64,000 nt of DNA from Flavobacteriales bacterium (GTDB lineage Bacteria; Bacteroidota; Bacteroidia; UBA10329). A program made the translations under genes and the position numbers. The notes under the pieces are model-generated. The model searched no databases, was not told the DNA's origin, and was given only the letters and a program-made list of their open reading frames with translations. Location of the stretch: positions 1-64,000 of the forward strand of contig JAGYJL010000002.1 in NCBI GenBank assembly GCA_018402015.1, in the 5' to 3' direction. This document shows positions 20,246 through 28,702 of the stretch, piece by piece; the first letter of the stretch is position 1, and each line of letters opens with the position of its first letter.

Positions 20246-20294
20246 TAGGGGATGGCAAGTTTAATGATTCTTAGCCTGGTCATGCTGAAGGGTT

Positions 20295-20708
20295 TTACAA
20301 TTTAATGATGCCTTTTGGCGAAGTGTTTTCTGGTACTGGTGTTAGTCCGTTTCCTGATTGGAACGTAGCAATCATAAGACCGTACTCTCGGTTGGTACAG
20401 CATGAAACAGCCTGCTGTAAGCACCGTTTCCGTTGGGAAGTTGGCAGATGGTGGTTCCGTAGATATCGTCATTGCCTGTTATCTGTCGCGTCCATTCCTC
20501 GTTGCCATCAGCATCTACCTTAAGTAGGTAACCTGTGCGCTGGAATGTGGAGGTCTCATCAGCGGTCGCCAATGGTTATGACGCTGTGGTCGGGAGGATG
20601 ACCATCTCAGCGCGTTCTTCTGCCGATGTGGTTCCGTACGTGCGTTGGAAGAGACTCTGTGAGAGGATAAAGGGGAAAAAGAAAAATGAAAAACGTGAGG
20701 AGGTGCAT
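20295..20708 (-). pseudogene. N-terminal fragment of a secreted protein
   Basis: Begins MHLLTFFIFLFPLYPLT, a signal peptide. It is followed by SLFQRTYGTTSAEERAEMV, ADETSTFQRTGYLLKVDADGNEEW and DDIYGTTICQLPNGN, the repeat style found in T9SS-secreted proteins that carry 'GYLLKTDSNGNEIW' modules. It stops at 20295 without any sorting domain, so it is probably a truncated gene. The frame is broken at least twice. Confidence 0.4.
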
Positions 20709-21122
20709 GGGGTTGCTGTTTTGGGGTAATGACGAATATACGAATGGCGCGTGTTGCACGCTGCGGTGAATGATTCATCGTGTTACTATAAGGTGCTATC
20801 ATTCAGTTGAATGCTGACGATAGAAATACGAAAACGGACGAAAAGAATATATATGCTGTCTGGAAAGATAGTGTACGATGAAGGTAATAAATAAGACGTC
20901 ATTTCTAAAGAATATATTGATTGAAAGAATATAGTAGATGACCAAAATAACTGGCTAACCGCCTGTAGCCATTATTGAACAGACCAAGGTAGTGAGAAGC
21001 TAACGAAGAGGATGTAAAAATGACTATTAGAAGGAGGAAGAGACTGAAAATAATTATTTCAGAGCGTTTGAGCGGAGAGATGGTCGGTCTGGAGAGTGTG
21101 GTCATTTAAAACACGTGAAGCC
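20709..21122. other. No gene recognised
   Basis: About 410 bp with stop codons in all frames and no homology that I recognise. It is A+T-richer than the flanks and holds no clear repeat or terminator. Confidence 0.5.
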
Positions 21123-21546
21123 ATGTTGCATTCTGAGATTGGAAGGTTGATAAGAAAAGGAGCCTGAAAGTCCGAAAGTCTTTCTGCGCAAGCGGATTAC
21201 GGACCGCGAGTGCGAACGCTGACACAATCCGCTGGACTTGTGCAGGTGCGGGATAGCATGATGCAACGGCTATGTGAGGCGATAGGATGCACACCGAATG
21301 ACATTTTACGGTGGCGTGGGGCGGCCCAGCCATTTACAGGCGCTGAATATGATGATGAAGGTGGAGAATGCGGCAGACCTGCTTGCCGACCTTAAGCAGC
21401 CGGAGTTGGAGCTTCTGTTGAAAAAGGCCGAGCAACTGGTGCAGGATGCGTCTAAATTGAGCATTGGTGGTGAGGACGACTTTTCTGAACGTAGCGCGTA
21501 TTGCGGGCAACGACAGCAACTTCGTCGAAGTTTATCTGTGCAATAA
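21123..21546 (+). CDS. Small HTH (Cro/C1-type) DNA-binding protein, frame broken
   Basis: ATG 21123 starts MLHSEIGRLIRKRSLK. After frame joining come LTQSAGLVQVRDSMMQRLCEAIGCTPNDILRW, the last part being the hallmark of short Bacteroidota HTH_26/XRE regulators (LCEA..CTPNDLL), and a tail ADLLADLKQPELELLLKKAEQLV. It probably binds DNA as a dimer. Its target is unknown; it lies at the left edge of the repeat/toxin region, so it could be a cassette regulator or a stray gene. Confidence 0.5.
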
Positions 21547-21803
21547 AGGTTGCAGTTGGTGAGTAAAGCTTTCAGTTCGGAACGGAAGTCGGTTCGGGTG
21601 GATATGTTGGCGCGATTGTGTGTTTTGCTTCGGTGCTTACCGAACGACCTTTATGATTGAGTACTGCGCATCATTTGAACGGATTGCGAAAAGTAACGGG
21701 GATCGGAAGTGATGACGGAACATCTGGCATTGCTTCCTTGTTGAGATCGGGGAGGGTTCTGAGGAGTTGAAGAGAACGGGACAATGATGCTGATGGATCT
21801 GGG

Positions 21804-21926
21804 TTTCTCTCAAGTCCGTGGAAGTGCGCTAGGTGTATTTTGGGTTTTTGTTCTAAAGATACGTTCGAAACTTATCGTGTTATGTTCCACACAAAGAAGT
21901 CCTTCGGAATTCTTGCGCGTGCCATT
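21804..21926 (+). repeat. Interspersed hairpin repeat, copy A (degenerate)
   Basis: Starts TTTCTCTCAAGTCCGTGG and includes AAGTGCGCTAGGTGTATTT, a degenerate stem (GATACGTT/AACTTATC) and TCCTTCGGAATTCTTGCGCG. It lacks the left 'GTGCTCAG' end. The most diverged of four copies, all in the same orientation. Confidence 0.8.
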
Positions 21927-22011
21927 GGAACACTTAGCCGGGCGAGGGAGTTTTGCCGAACACAAATGATTAGACTTCCTCACAACTATTCAAAGATGCC
22001 TGTTTCAGTTT

Positions 22012-22495
22012 CTATTTTTCGATCGTTTTATTTTCCCTGAATTTAACTTGCTCAACCGGTTGAGTATCTGGGCAAATAGTTTCCCGGTTCCCTAACGGCT
22101 CCCCATATCTCATTATTCCGCATTTTGTAGCAGTTTTCTCTTCAGCTAATTCACAATATCTTCCTCTATAGTGAACTAAGTATTCTTGGAGGACGCTAAG
22201 GCGAAGATTTCCCAAAGATCTTCAGTGAAAGAGGAATCATTACGAAAGAATCAGCGTAGCCTCTCAACAGAAGTCACGGTATTATCTGAGCTGTAACGCA
22301 CAAGAAGCAGGCGGTTGCCATAGAAATCCACTTACCAGCCGCTGCCCAGTCACTCCCTGAAATTCAAACGATTCTGACTCGCTCTTGGTCCAGTCTCTGA
22401 AAATCTTTCAGCAGATCTTATTTACAATTCTAAAGACTGTGATTACGCCAACGAAACACCTCCAGAAAAAACAGAACGAAAAATACTTTAAGCAT
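22012..22495 (-). CDS. Candidate immunity protein / hypothetical, frame broken
   Basis: Starts at ATG 22495, 19 bp after the stop of the Rhs fragment. The N terminus is hydrophobic (MLKVFFVLFFLEV). The rest is recoverable only by joining frames (SSDNTVTSVERL, FFRNDSSFTEDLWEIFA) and ends in the open stretch KCGIMRYGEPLGNRETICPD...ENKTIEK. I recognise no family. The position directly downstream of an Rhs toxin-like tip is where immunity genes sit, so that role is inferred from context only. Confidence 0.35.
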
Positions 22496-22514
22496 AAAAC
22501 AAAAATATAATTAC

Positions 22515-23425
22515 CTAATAAGGTTCGGTTCGTAATGGGCCAAGAGCGGTGCCGTCAGCATAGTGTAGCCTGATTCCACTGTACTATATTACTCGGAATA
22601 CTGTTTCCACTACGCGTAGAACCATCAGCTGTAGGATTAAAGTACAATTCGTACTGGCCAGCAAGTCCGATGCCTCGTTGATTAAAATTCCGGAGCTGTC
22701 GCTACTCAACTAAAAACATTCGGATTGGCATTCCGTATTGATCGGCTTCACTATTGCGTGGCAGCAGAGCTGCAGTTCCGTTGAGGATTAAAACTCGAGT
22801 AGCATTCTGCTGGAGCTGTACCAGCAGCCACCATTGCCATTGTCAATAGCGTTCTGAACAGACACATCAATATTAGTCAGGTCCCACGGCAGACAGTAAG
22901 CCTCGGCCATTACCCGAACTCCATAATCTTGGTTAAACTGGTTTCTAATTGTCGCTGCGAAACTGACCCAGAACACTCCTTGTGCGGGAGTTACCGGTCA
23001 TGCTTGATCGTGACAACATCTTGATGAGCCTGTTTATTCAAGAATACTGATTCAAGACACTTTGTATCCGATTAGTCATTCCGTTTGCTGTTCCTTGTTG
23101 AGTACCGTTCTCAATTTCAACAGTATTCGTTAAGTTACCATTTGGATTTCTCTGCTTGTCTATGTCAACCTGATATGTCACACCATCAGCTCTTTTATCT
23201 TGGTAGCTAACATCCTCTAATCCTTCAAGCTCCACTCTGTGTATCAATTTGTTGCCACTAAAGCTATATGGACTATAGTGAGGATACTTTTTGTTAAAGG
23301 GTCAACTGCAAAGAACCTATAACCCTCGTGGGTCGTGCATCCTGTACTTGTAATTGACGCTATTGCCGTTCCCTTGCAACTCATCATCCCTTCTCCTGCC
23401 CTTGGAAGCCGAATCTGTAGCCAGT
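22515..23425 (-). pseudogene. Rhs C-terminal cassette: truncated core plus toxin-like tip
   Basis: The first ~55 residues are the Rhs repeat-associated core end: TGYRFGFQGQE, GNSVNYKYRMHDPR.GRFFAVDPL, YPHYSPYSFSGN, VELEGLEDV. Everything upstream of TGYRFGF is missing, because repeat copy B begins at the next base. The variable tip that follows is about 240 residues over several frames (GVTYQVDIDKQRNPNGN, NRIQSVLNQYS, GVFWVSFAATIRNQFNQDYGV, YELYFNPTADGS), ending at TAG 22515. No toxin fold is recognised. Rhs tips of this kind act in contact-dependent killing, but this copy lacks a delivery portion and looks like an orphan cassette. Confidence 0.6.
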
Positions 23426-23558
23426 GTGCTCAGAGGAGGAAAAAGGACGAAAACCCAGCATGGCAGAAAAGTAGGTTTTTGTTCTCAAAGTTTTCTCTCA
23501 AGTCCGTGGAAGTGCGCTAGGTGTACTTTGGGTTTTGTGCTGAAGATCAGTTCGGATA
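23426..23558 (+). repeat. Interspersed hairpin repeat, copy B (right end missing)
   Basis: Begins GTGCTCAGAGGAGGAAAAAGG and continues through GTTTTCTCTCAAGTCCGTGG and AAGTGCGCTAGGTG to GATCAGTTCGGA, where similarity stops midway through the hairpin. The left terminus abuts the broken Rhs core; the right side ends 22 bp from the hepT stop. Confidence 0.9.
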
Positions 23559-23579
23559 CGGCATCTGGTGAAAAACAAA

Positions 23580-23921
23580 TCACCTTTTTAACGCTCCGAT
23601 CTCAGCTTTGAGTATAGGAAGGTCCTTTATCAGAATTCTCCACAAGGCGGCAGGGTCGATGGAATCGTAGGCGTGAACGATCAGATTACGCAGGCCTATT
23701 ATCTGGTCGGCACTTGAAATGGGAAGCTCCTTGTCCAGTTTTCTGATCTGTGAGACCGCCTCACCAATGATCATCAGGTCGCGTTCTACAGCCCTTACAG
23801 AAATGAAATTGCTACTGAAATCGTTGAAATCCCTTCGGTGATGTTCCAGTATCTTCTCCAGTTCTTCAATGATGGACTCCACGTCCATCAACAGTTTCGG
23901 AATTCGCTTATGCGGCAGCAT
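23580..23921 (-). CDS. hepT: HepT-like toxin (DUF86 ribonuclease/nucleotidyl-acceptor)
   Basis: 113 residues from ATG 23921 (or 12 codons later). Mostly helical, and contains RNLIVHAY, the R-x4-H-x-Y active motif of HepT/HEPN toxins, near residue 85. HepT is an RNase-type toxin kept inactive by its partner MntA, which adds AMP units to the HepT tyrosine of this motif. The start overlaps the mntA stop by 14 bp. This gene is intact despite lying in the frameshift-rich block. Confidence 0.85.
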   Translation of the reverse strand: MLPHKRIPKLLMDVESIIEELEKILEHHRRDFNDFSSNFISVRAVERDLMIIGEAVSQIRKLDKELPISSADQIIGLRNLIVHAYDSIDPAALWRILIKDLPILKAEIGALKR

Positions 23922-24222
23922 ACAACGGTACTTTGGTGCGATCCACTTCCTGTTTGAAGATCGGGTTTCTGATAACGTTGTACGAAACAAGATCGACCCG
24001 TCTGTTCAATAGCATTTCCAACGAACGGAGTACTTCAAAAAAGGCATCACCACGCTCCAATGGGCTCAGTTCTTCTTTGAATACCACGGCAAGGTCCACA
24101 TCGCTATCTTCTGGCAGGTTATGCTGCAAAGCAGAACCGAACAGGAACAATGCTTGCACACCATTCTTCCGGCAGATGGCCTCTGCGCAGCTTTTTGGTT
24201 CTGTTTGCGGCAGCGTGTTCAT
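23908..24222 (-). CDS. mntA: MntA-like nucleotidyltransferase antitoxin
   Basis: 104 residues. FLFGSALQHNLPEDSDVDLAV carries the GSx(10)DxD minimal nucleotidyltransferase motif of MntA, the antitoxin that modifies HepT. It is followed by RRVDLVSYNVI and KVPLYA, as usual in the family. mntA precedes hepT with a short overlap, the standard arrangement for translational coupling. The pair is flanked by repeat copies B and C. Confidence 0.85.
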   Translation of the reverse strand: MNTLPQTEPKSCAEAICRKNGVQALFLFGSALQHNLPEDSDVDLAVVFKEELSPLERGDAFFEVLRSLEMLLNRRVDLVSYNVIRNPIFKQEVDRTKVPLYAAA

Positions 24223-24329
24223 TCCCGATCGTTATCCAGTTCAAACTTACGAAACAAAGGTATTCTATCTACTGCTGCGAAGCCGCTGCCTCTGTAGGGC
24301 TCAGGGTGCGGACTGAGTAAACAAGGCAG

Positions 24330-24516
24330 GTGCTCAGAGGAGGAAAAAGGACGAAAACCCAACATGGCATAAATATCGGTTTTTGTTCTCAATGTTTTCT
24401 CTCAAGTCCGTGGAAGTGCGCTAGGTAGTTTTCGGGTTTTGTGCTTAGATCAGTTCGGAAACTGATCGTACTTAGTTCCACACAAGAAATCCTTCGGAAT
24501 TCTTGCGCGAGCATGG
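24330..24516 (+). repeat. Interspersed hairpin repeat, copy C (full length)
   Basis: The most complete copy, about 187 bp, from TGCTCAGAGGAGGAAAAAGG to GCGCGAGCATGG. The ends carry TGCTC/GAGCA as 5-bp inverted termini. Internally there is a perfect hairpin, GATCAGTT-CGGA-AACTGATC, at 24448-24467 and a second TTCG-capped stem around 24483-24503. Confidence 0.9.
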
Positions 24517-24572
24517 GGAAGGAAGCGTCTCTCTTGATGTGAGATTCCTTGTTCCTCGGAATGACAAAATTG

Positions 24573-24704
24573 GTGCTCAGGTTTTCTCTCAAGTCCGTGG
24601 AAGTGCGCTCAGTGTATTTTGGGTTTTGTTCTTAAGATCAGTTACAAACTGATCGTACTTAATTCCACACAAGAGATCCTTCGGAACTCTTGCGCGAGCA
24701 TGGG
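24573..24704 (+). repeat. Interspersed hairpin repeat, copy D (internal deletion)
   Basis: Has both ends (GTGCTCAG and GCGCGAGCATGG) but lacks the ~57-bp segment between GTGCTCAG and GTTTTCTCTC found in copies B and C. Its hairpin is GATCAGTT-ACA-AACTGATC, with the same stem and a changed loop. It lies 56 bp after copy C; the spacer contains GTTCCTCGGAATGACAAAA, another dispersed repeat. Confidence 0.9.
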
Positions 24705-24898
24705 GGTCATGTACGTATACTTCTGGCATCCTTCCTGCCGCTTCGCCAAGAACTATCAGGTTACATGATAAACGGCATCGCGCGTTCTGCCATCGGAAAC
24801 AAAGCCTTCAAAACTAAGCCCATCGCGTAAAGAAGCAGTATTTTTCTGGACCGCCTCTACCATATCTTGCAGAATGATGTAGGCAGCCGTACCGACAT
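24705..24898 (-). pseudogene. Second hepT-like gene, truncated at repeat copy D
   Basis: After frame joining, the residues ILQDMVEAVQKI, LSFEGFVSDGRTRDAVYH and LIVLGEAAGRMPE match the first half of a HepT/DUF86 protein. Homology ends at MPE, 1-3 codons before copy D, so the R-x4-H-x-Y active motif is absent. Start near ATG 24898. The nucleotidyltransferase partner precedes it. Confidence 0.55.
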
Positions 24899-25180
24899 TG
24901 ACCACCTCTTCTTTAATGATGCTCCCAGTAGTGTGGCTTGAGTGCACGCCTGCATACCAGATGCGTCATGACCCAGCAATTGCTTCAATTCTTGTTGGAG
25001 GTCAAAGAATTCCCAGCCCATCTCGCCATCAAATCAATGAGAATATCCACATCGCTGGTCTGTGCATTGAAATCGGACCGCACTACAGACCCGAACAAGG
25101 CAAGATAGGAGATAGGATAACGCTTTCTCAGAGCCGGAGACCTCCTGATAGTTTGTGCTGATGTCCTTAAACGATTCCAC
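24890..25180 (-). CDS. Second MntA-like nucleotidyltransferase, frame broken
   Basis: Contains LALFGSVVRSDFNAQTSDVDILIDF, a GSx(n)DxD nucleotidyltransferase motif, then EFFDLQQELKQLLGH and a tail ending IKEEVVNVGT, as in MntA/MNT-family antitoxins. The start is near GTG 25180. It overlaps the truncated hepT-like gene and is therefore an antitoxin left with a dead or missing toxin. Confidence 0.6.
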
Positions 25181-25361
25181 AACACAAATATAAGCGAATG
25201 AGGGCGGGTAGCTTTGGGTTTGGTGGCTAATCTGATGATGGGCACACGTTACGCAAAAAGTTGAATGCGCGCCAGCACGGAGTCAAACTGCAATTTTTGG
25301 CAACATTTTGTTTAGAAAGAGTGCAGCAGGACCGTAAATTGACTGATCGGAACCAAATTCA

Positions 25362-27500
25362 ATGATAAGGTCAATACTCACATTTCTTTTCAGCTTTTAT
25401 TTCTGGTAGAAGCCACAGACCGAACATGTTGTGGGTGGTGAGATACATTGGGAGTGCATTGATAATGGCCCCGATGCTGGGAAGATGGTTTTCTATGTAA
25501 AACTGTTCCACGATTGCTCAGTACAGAATACCATTGTTTCGACAAATGGTCAAATTTATCGTTATTACGAATCACCTGTTTTGTGGGTGTGCAGATACCC
25601 TTGACCCTTGTTTATAAAAGCAGATGCTAACTGATGCGTTATACAGTGTTCCTTGCAGTTTGGCAAGTGGGGGCGACCTGTCTTTCCGTAGTACCTGTTT
25701 AAGACGAATGGAAATAGCCATTACTGGTGTTCCGCCTACAAACGGTTACACAGTTGTTTACAGTCGGTGTTGTAGAAATGAGGTCGACAATCTGACCGAT
25801 GCCAGTAATTCTGAGGGTTTATTATACCTGGCTACCATGTTTCCATTTGAAAGTAGACAGATGTATCCGTGTTATGACTCCAGCCCTCAATTCGTTGAGA
25901 CACTTGCTTCTGTTGGTTGCTCAGGAAGTGAACTACGATATTATTCTGCGTTGGGGGTTGATCGGGATTTGATTCACTCCAGTTATGTGTTCGTTCCTGC
26001 TTTGGGCGAAATGGAATACCTATCCCGTATAGTGCCGGATATACATTCGATGTTCGTTGCCGGGTCCGATGTTAAATCGGTTATGATGCAGTGGAACGGT
26101 ATCCAGCGGATGCGTTGAATACGATAGTCCGCCCAATTTTCAAGGTAGGTGGTCGATTGTCACAGCCGTTGACGCATGGCGTTGTGGGGTTCGCATTTCG
26201 AGTGATCGGCTATTCGCTCATCATATTGCCTTGTAGCACGGAGAATGCTGCTCTGTAGTTAGTAATCCTATTTGGACGAGCCTATTAGCGCCAGTGGTTT
26301 TGAGGTAAGTGTGCCGGCGGGTGATGCGATGAGTTTTTCTTTGAACGCCATGAATTCGAGCTCATTGGGTTGCTGCCTCAGGAAATGACGTTTGAGGCTG
26401 TTGGAAGTCAATTTGGAAGTGGATTCACCGATGAACAGTGGATGTGGATTGTTCCTTGTGCGACCCTTGATGACCTCCGCCCGTTTCGGTAGGTGACTCA
26501 ACCGTGCTGAGTACGGTCTTCAACTGGCAGACCTCGTGTAACCATGTTATACAGAATGCTTGATTATGACCACTTCCAGTACCTACCATTTTCATTTTTC
26601 AAATTCAATGATGATTTCTGTCCGGCAAATGGCATTAGAATAGTAAACATGGCGGTGACCGTTCTAGGTGATTCATATAGTGTCAAGTCCCATGTCCGTT
26701 GTGTCAGTTTGGATTCGACCGGCAATGTTACGCTGGCATGGGAGCCTACTTTGGATACGAATGCTGTTCCCTCTTTTTGTGGAATATATCATTGAGCACG
26801 GGACAGCTGAATCGGGGCCTTTGTGGAGGTGGGAACCGTAACAACTATTGAAACAGGCTTTGTTCATGATGTTGGACATCTAATACCTCCCAGTCAGGTA
26901 GGGTGAATTACTACCGGGTGAGATTACAAGGTCTGGATGTAATGATTCGGCTGTTGCTGCCGCAGAAAGGATGCGTATCAGTATTCATCTTACGATGGTC
27001 AATACAGGAACCAGCGCAGAACTGAGCTAGATGCGATATCCGACCCGTTGCCGTCACTTCCAATTCCGTTTTATCACATTTATCGTGAATACCCTGTGAA
27101 TATGGAGCCTGATGGAAGCTCCCTGCCTCGGCATTGAGTTATTCGGATTCTGTGGTTTGGGTGGTGAGCAGGTGAATTATCGCGTTGAGCTGACGAATGA
27201 ACTGCCCTGTGTATCGGTTTCAAATATTGTGGGGGATGTTTGGATGGTGTCAGTGATTTTCATCCAGTCGGTTCAGTTAAGTTTGCAGATCCAAGTGAAG
27301 GAACTTTCAACCTGAGTTCAGACATGGATTATGCTTGGGTATAGATTTACTTGATATTTCAGGCAGAATAATCGATGAGCATCGTTTCTCATCAGCAACA
27401 AAAGCTATCCAATCTGATTTACATTGCAAGACGTTGGGACATATCTACTTCTGGTAGAAACTGAAGTAAATTTGCAGTGCAGAAGGTTGTGATTCATTGA
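25362..27500 (+). CDS. T9SS-secreted surface protein with type A sorting domain, frame broken
   Basis: ATG 25362 opens a signal peptide (MIRSILTFLFSFYFW). The N-terminal block EHVVGGEIHWECID and the later YTVVYSRCCRN are signatures of large T9SS adhesin-like proteins. Next come a DAWRCGVRIS block, a LPQEMTFEAVGSQFG region, and fibronectin-like segments (VSLDSTGNVTLAWEPTLDTNAV). A type A sorting domain (DPSEGTFNLSS, DLLDISGRIIDEHRF, VGTYLLLVETE..FAVQKVVIH) ends at TGA 27498-27500. About 710 residues in all, spread over many frames. Probably exported by the gldKLMN machinery and anchored to or released from the surface. Confidence 0.65.
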
Positions 27501-28588
27501 TCGGCCCTCCCCCAGTAAGCCTTTCACTACTTTGAATTGGTTGAAGAACTCGCCAACGAATACGCGGCCAATGCTGTAGGTGGGAATGGCGAGATCATTA
27601 CCAGCTATCTTAGGCCACGTTTCCGGCCATGAGGATGACAAGGAAGATCTCAATGGATGGGCTTTGACGCTCTGCGAAGTAGATAAGCGGTTGAAGTACA
27701 ATATTGTCCAATAGTTGGGCTACAGCATATACGATGGCCATTTGCCCCGTTAGGCTGGTATATCTGTGAGGTTAAGCCCCTGCCGAGTTGGTGCTTGATA
27801 CCAATGGTGATACCTACGCCTGCGCCAATTATACAGGACCTACGTACGGAATGACATTGAACGGCCCCGCAATGAATCCGATGAGTAAGGCGTTGTCGAT
27901 ACCCGCAGTACTGAGCCCTGCGGAAACGATGGTCATTACGATAGCCCACTTCACCATAATGACACCAATGAAGTAACGCGTAAGCGGTTCTTTGCTTTTG
28001 TGCAGCACCTTGCCAATGCGCACTTCATACTCATCAGGTATGAGCGTCATGATGCGTGTTCTTGAACGATTAAGCTGGTCCTTTAGGAAGAAGAAGGTGA
28101 TGAAGGTGATAGCGAAGAAGGCAATGAAGATATCGCCTGTTGACCGAGCGCATATTGGCCACGCTGTGCCTAGGCCGAAATATCGAAGAGATGGGTGAGC
28201 AGGTTCTTCAGTTCGGTCTCGAGCACTATGGGTGCTTCGGTAAGTTTGGTTGATGTAGTCCTGTGCTATTTGGATGGGGCCCGAATGTTGCTTATAACGT
28301 CTTCGGTATTAACGTTGGAGAGTTTGCGCGCCTCGTCTGCCACCATGGGAACAAAGGCGCTGATGTTCCACTCCGAAGAAACTCAAGCCCAAAGATGGTA
28401 AGGGATGCAGCCGCTGCCCTGCATTGTTTTTCCCTTGTATTGGAGTTTGAGCAGAAAACGGATGAGCGGTTCGCCAGCAGTTGAGATGACACCTGCTACC
28501 AGAATGCTTAGGCGATGATGGTGTGGAGTACCATGCCATGGCCAGTAGAGCGTGATGGCGGGTACGTAGATCAGTTTCTGTTTTTCAT
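27494..28588 (-). CDS. AI-2E family transporter (PerM-like permease), frame broken
   Basis: The C-terminal half is clear: LIPDEYEVRIGKVLHKSKEPLTRYFIG, MVKWAIVMTIVSAGLS, LLIGFIAGPFNVIPYVGPVIGAGVG, then LAIPTYSIGRVFVGEFF. These are the conserved GxxxxIPYVGP and terminal blocks of the AI-2E/PerM family. The N terminus (ATG 28588) gives two helices, a coiled region (VADEARKLSNVNTEDVIS) and TFFFLKD. About eight membrane segments are expected. Substrates of the family vary and none is implied here. It converges on the adhesin gene with an overlap of about 7 bp. Confidence 0.7.
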
Positions 28589-28613
28589 GTTGTACGAATA
28601 TACGTAGGAGACA

Positions 28614-28644
28614 AAAAGAAGCAGCCCCTTGTGGAGTTGCTTCC
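28614..28644 (-). terminator. Terminator after ftsZ (end of the dcw cluster)
   Basis: On the minus strand, GAAGCAACTCC and GGGGCTGCTTC form a near-perfect stem around a short loop and are followed by TTTTTGT. It lies about 60 bp downstream of the ftsZ stop. Confidence 0.7.
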
Positions 28645-28702
28645 CTGAAATAGTGAATGCGGCGGGTGGGTTTTCTTAATCTACTGATTTATGTAGAACT
28701 CG

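Noticed and set aside
24389-24592. 67-codon minus-strand frame through repeat copy C (REFRRISCVELSTISF...)
   Set aside because: It only translates the repeat itself; copies A and D do not keep an equivalent frame, so it is unlikely to be a real protein.
21804-24704. Repeats A-D considered as a CRISPR array
   Set aside because: Units are 120-190 bp, spacing is irregular (56 bp to 1.5 kb), spacers contain genes, and no cas genes are present.
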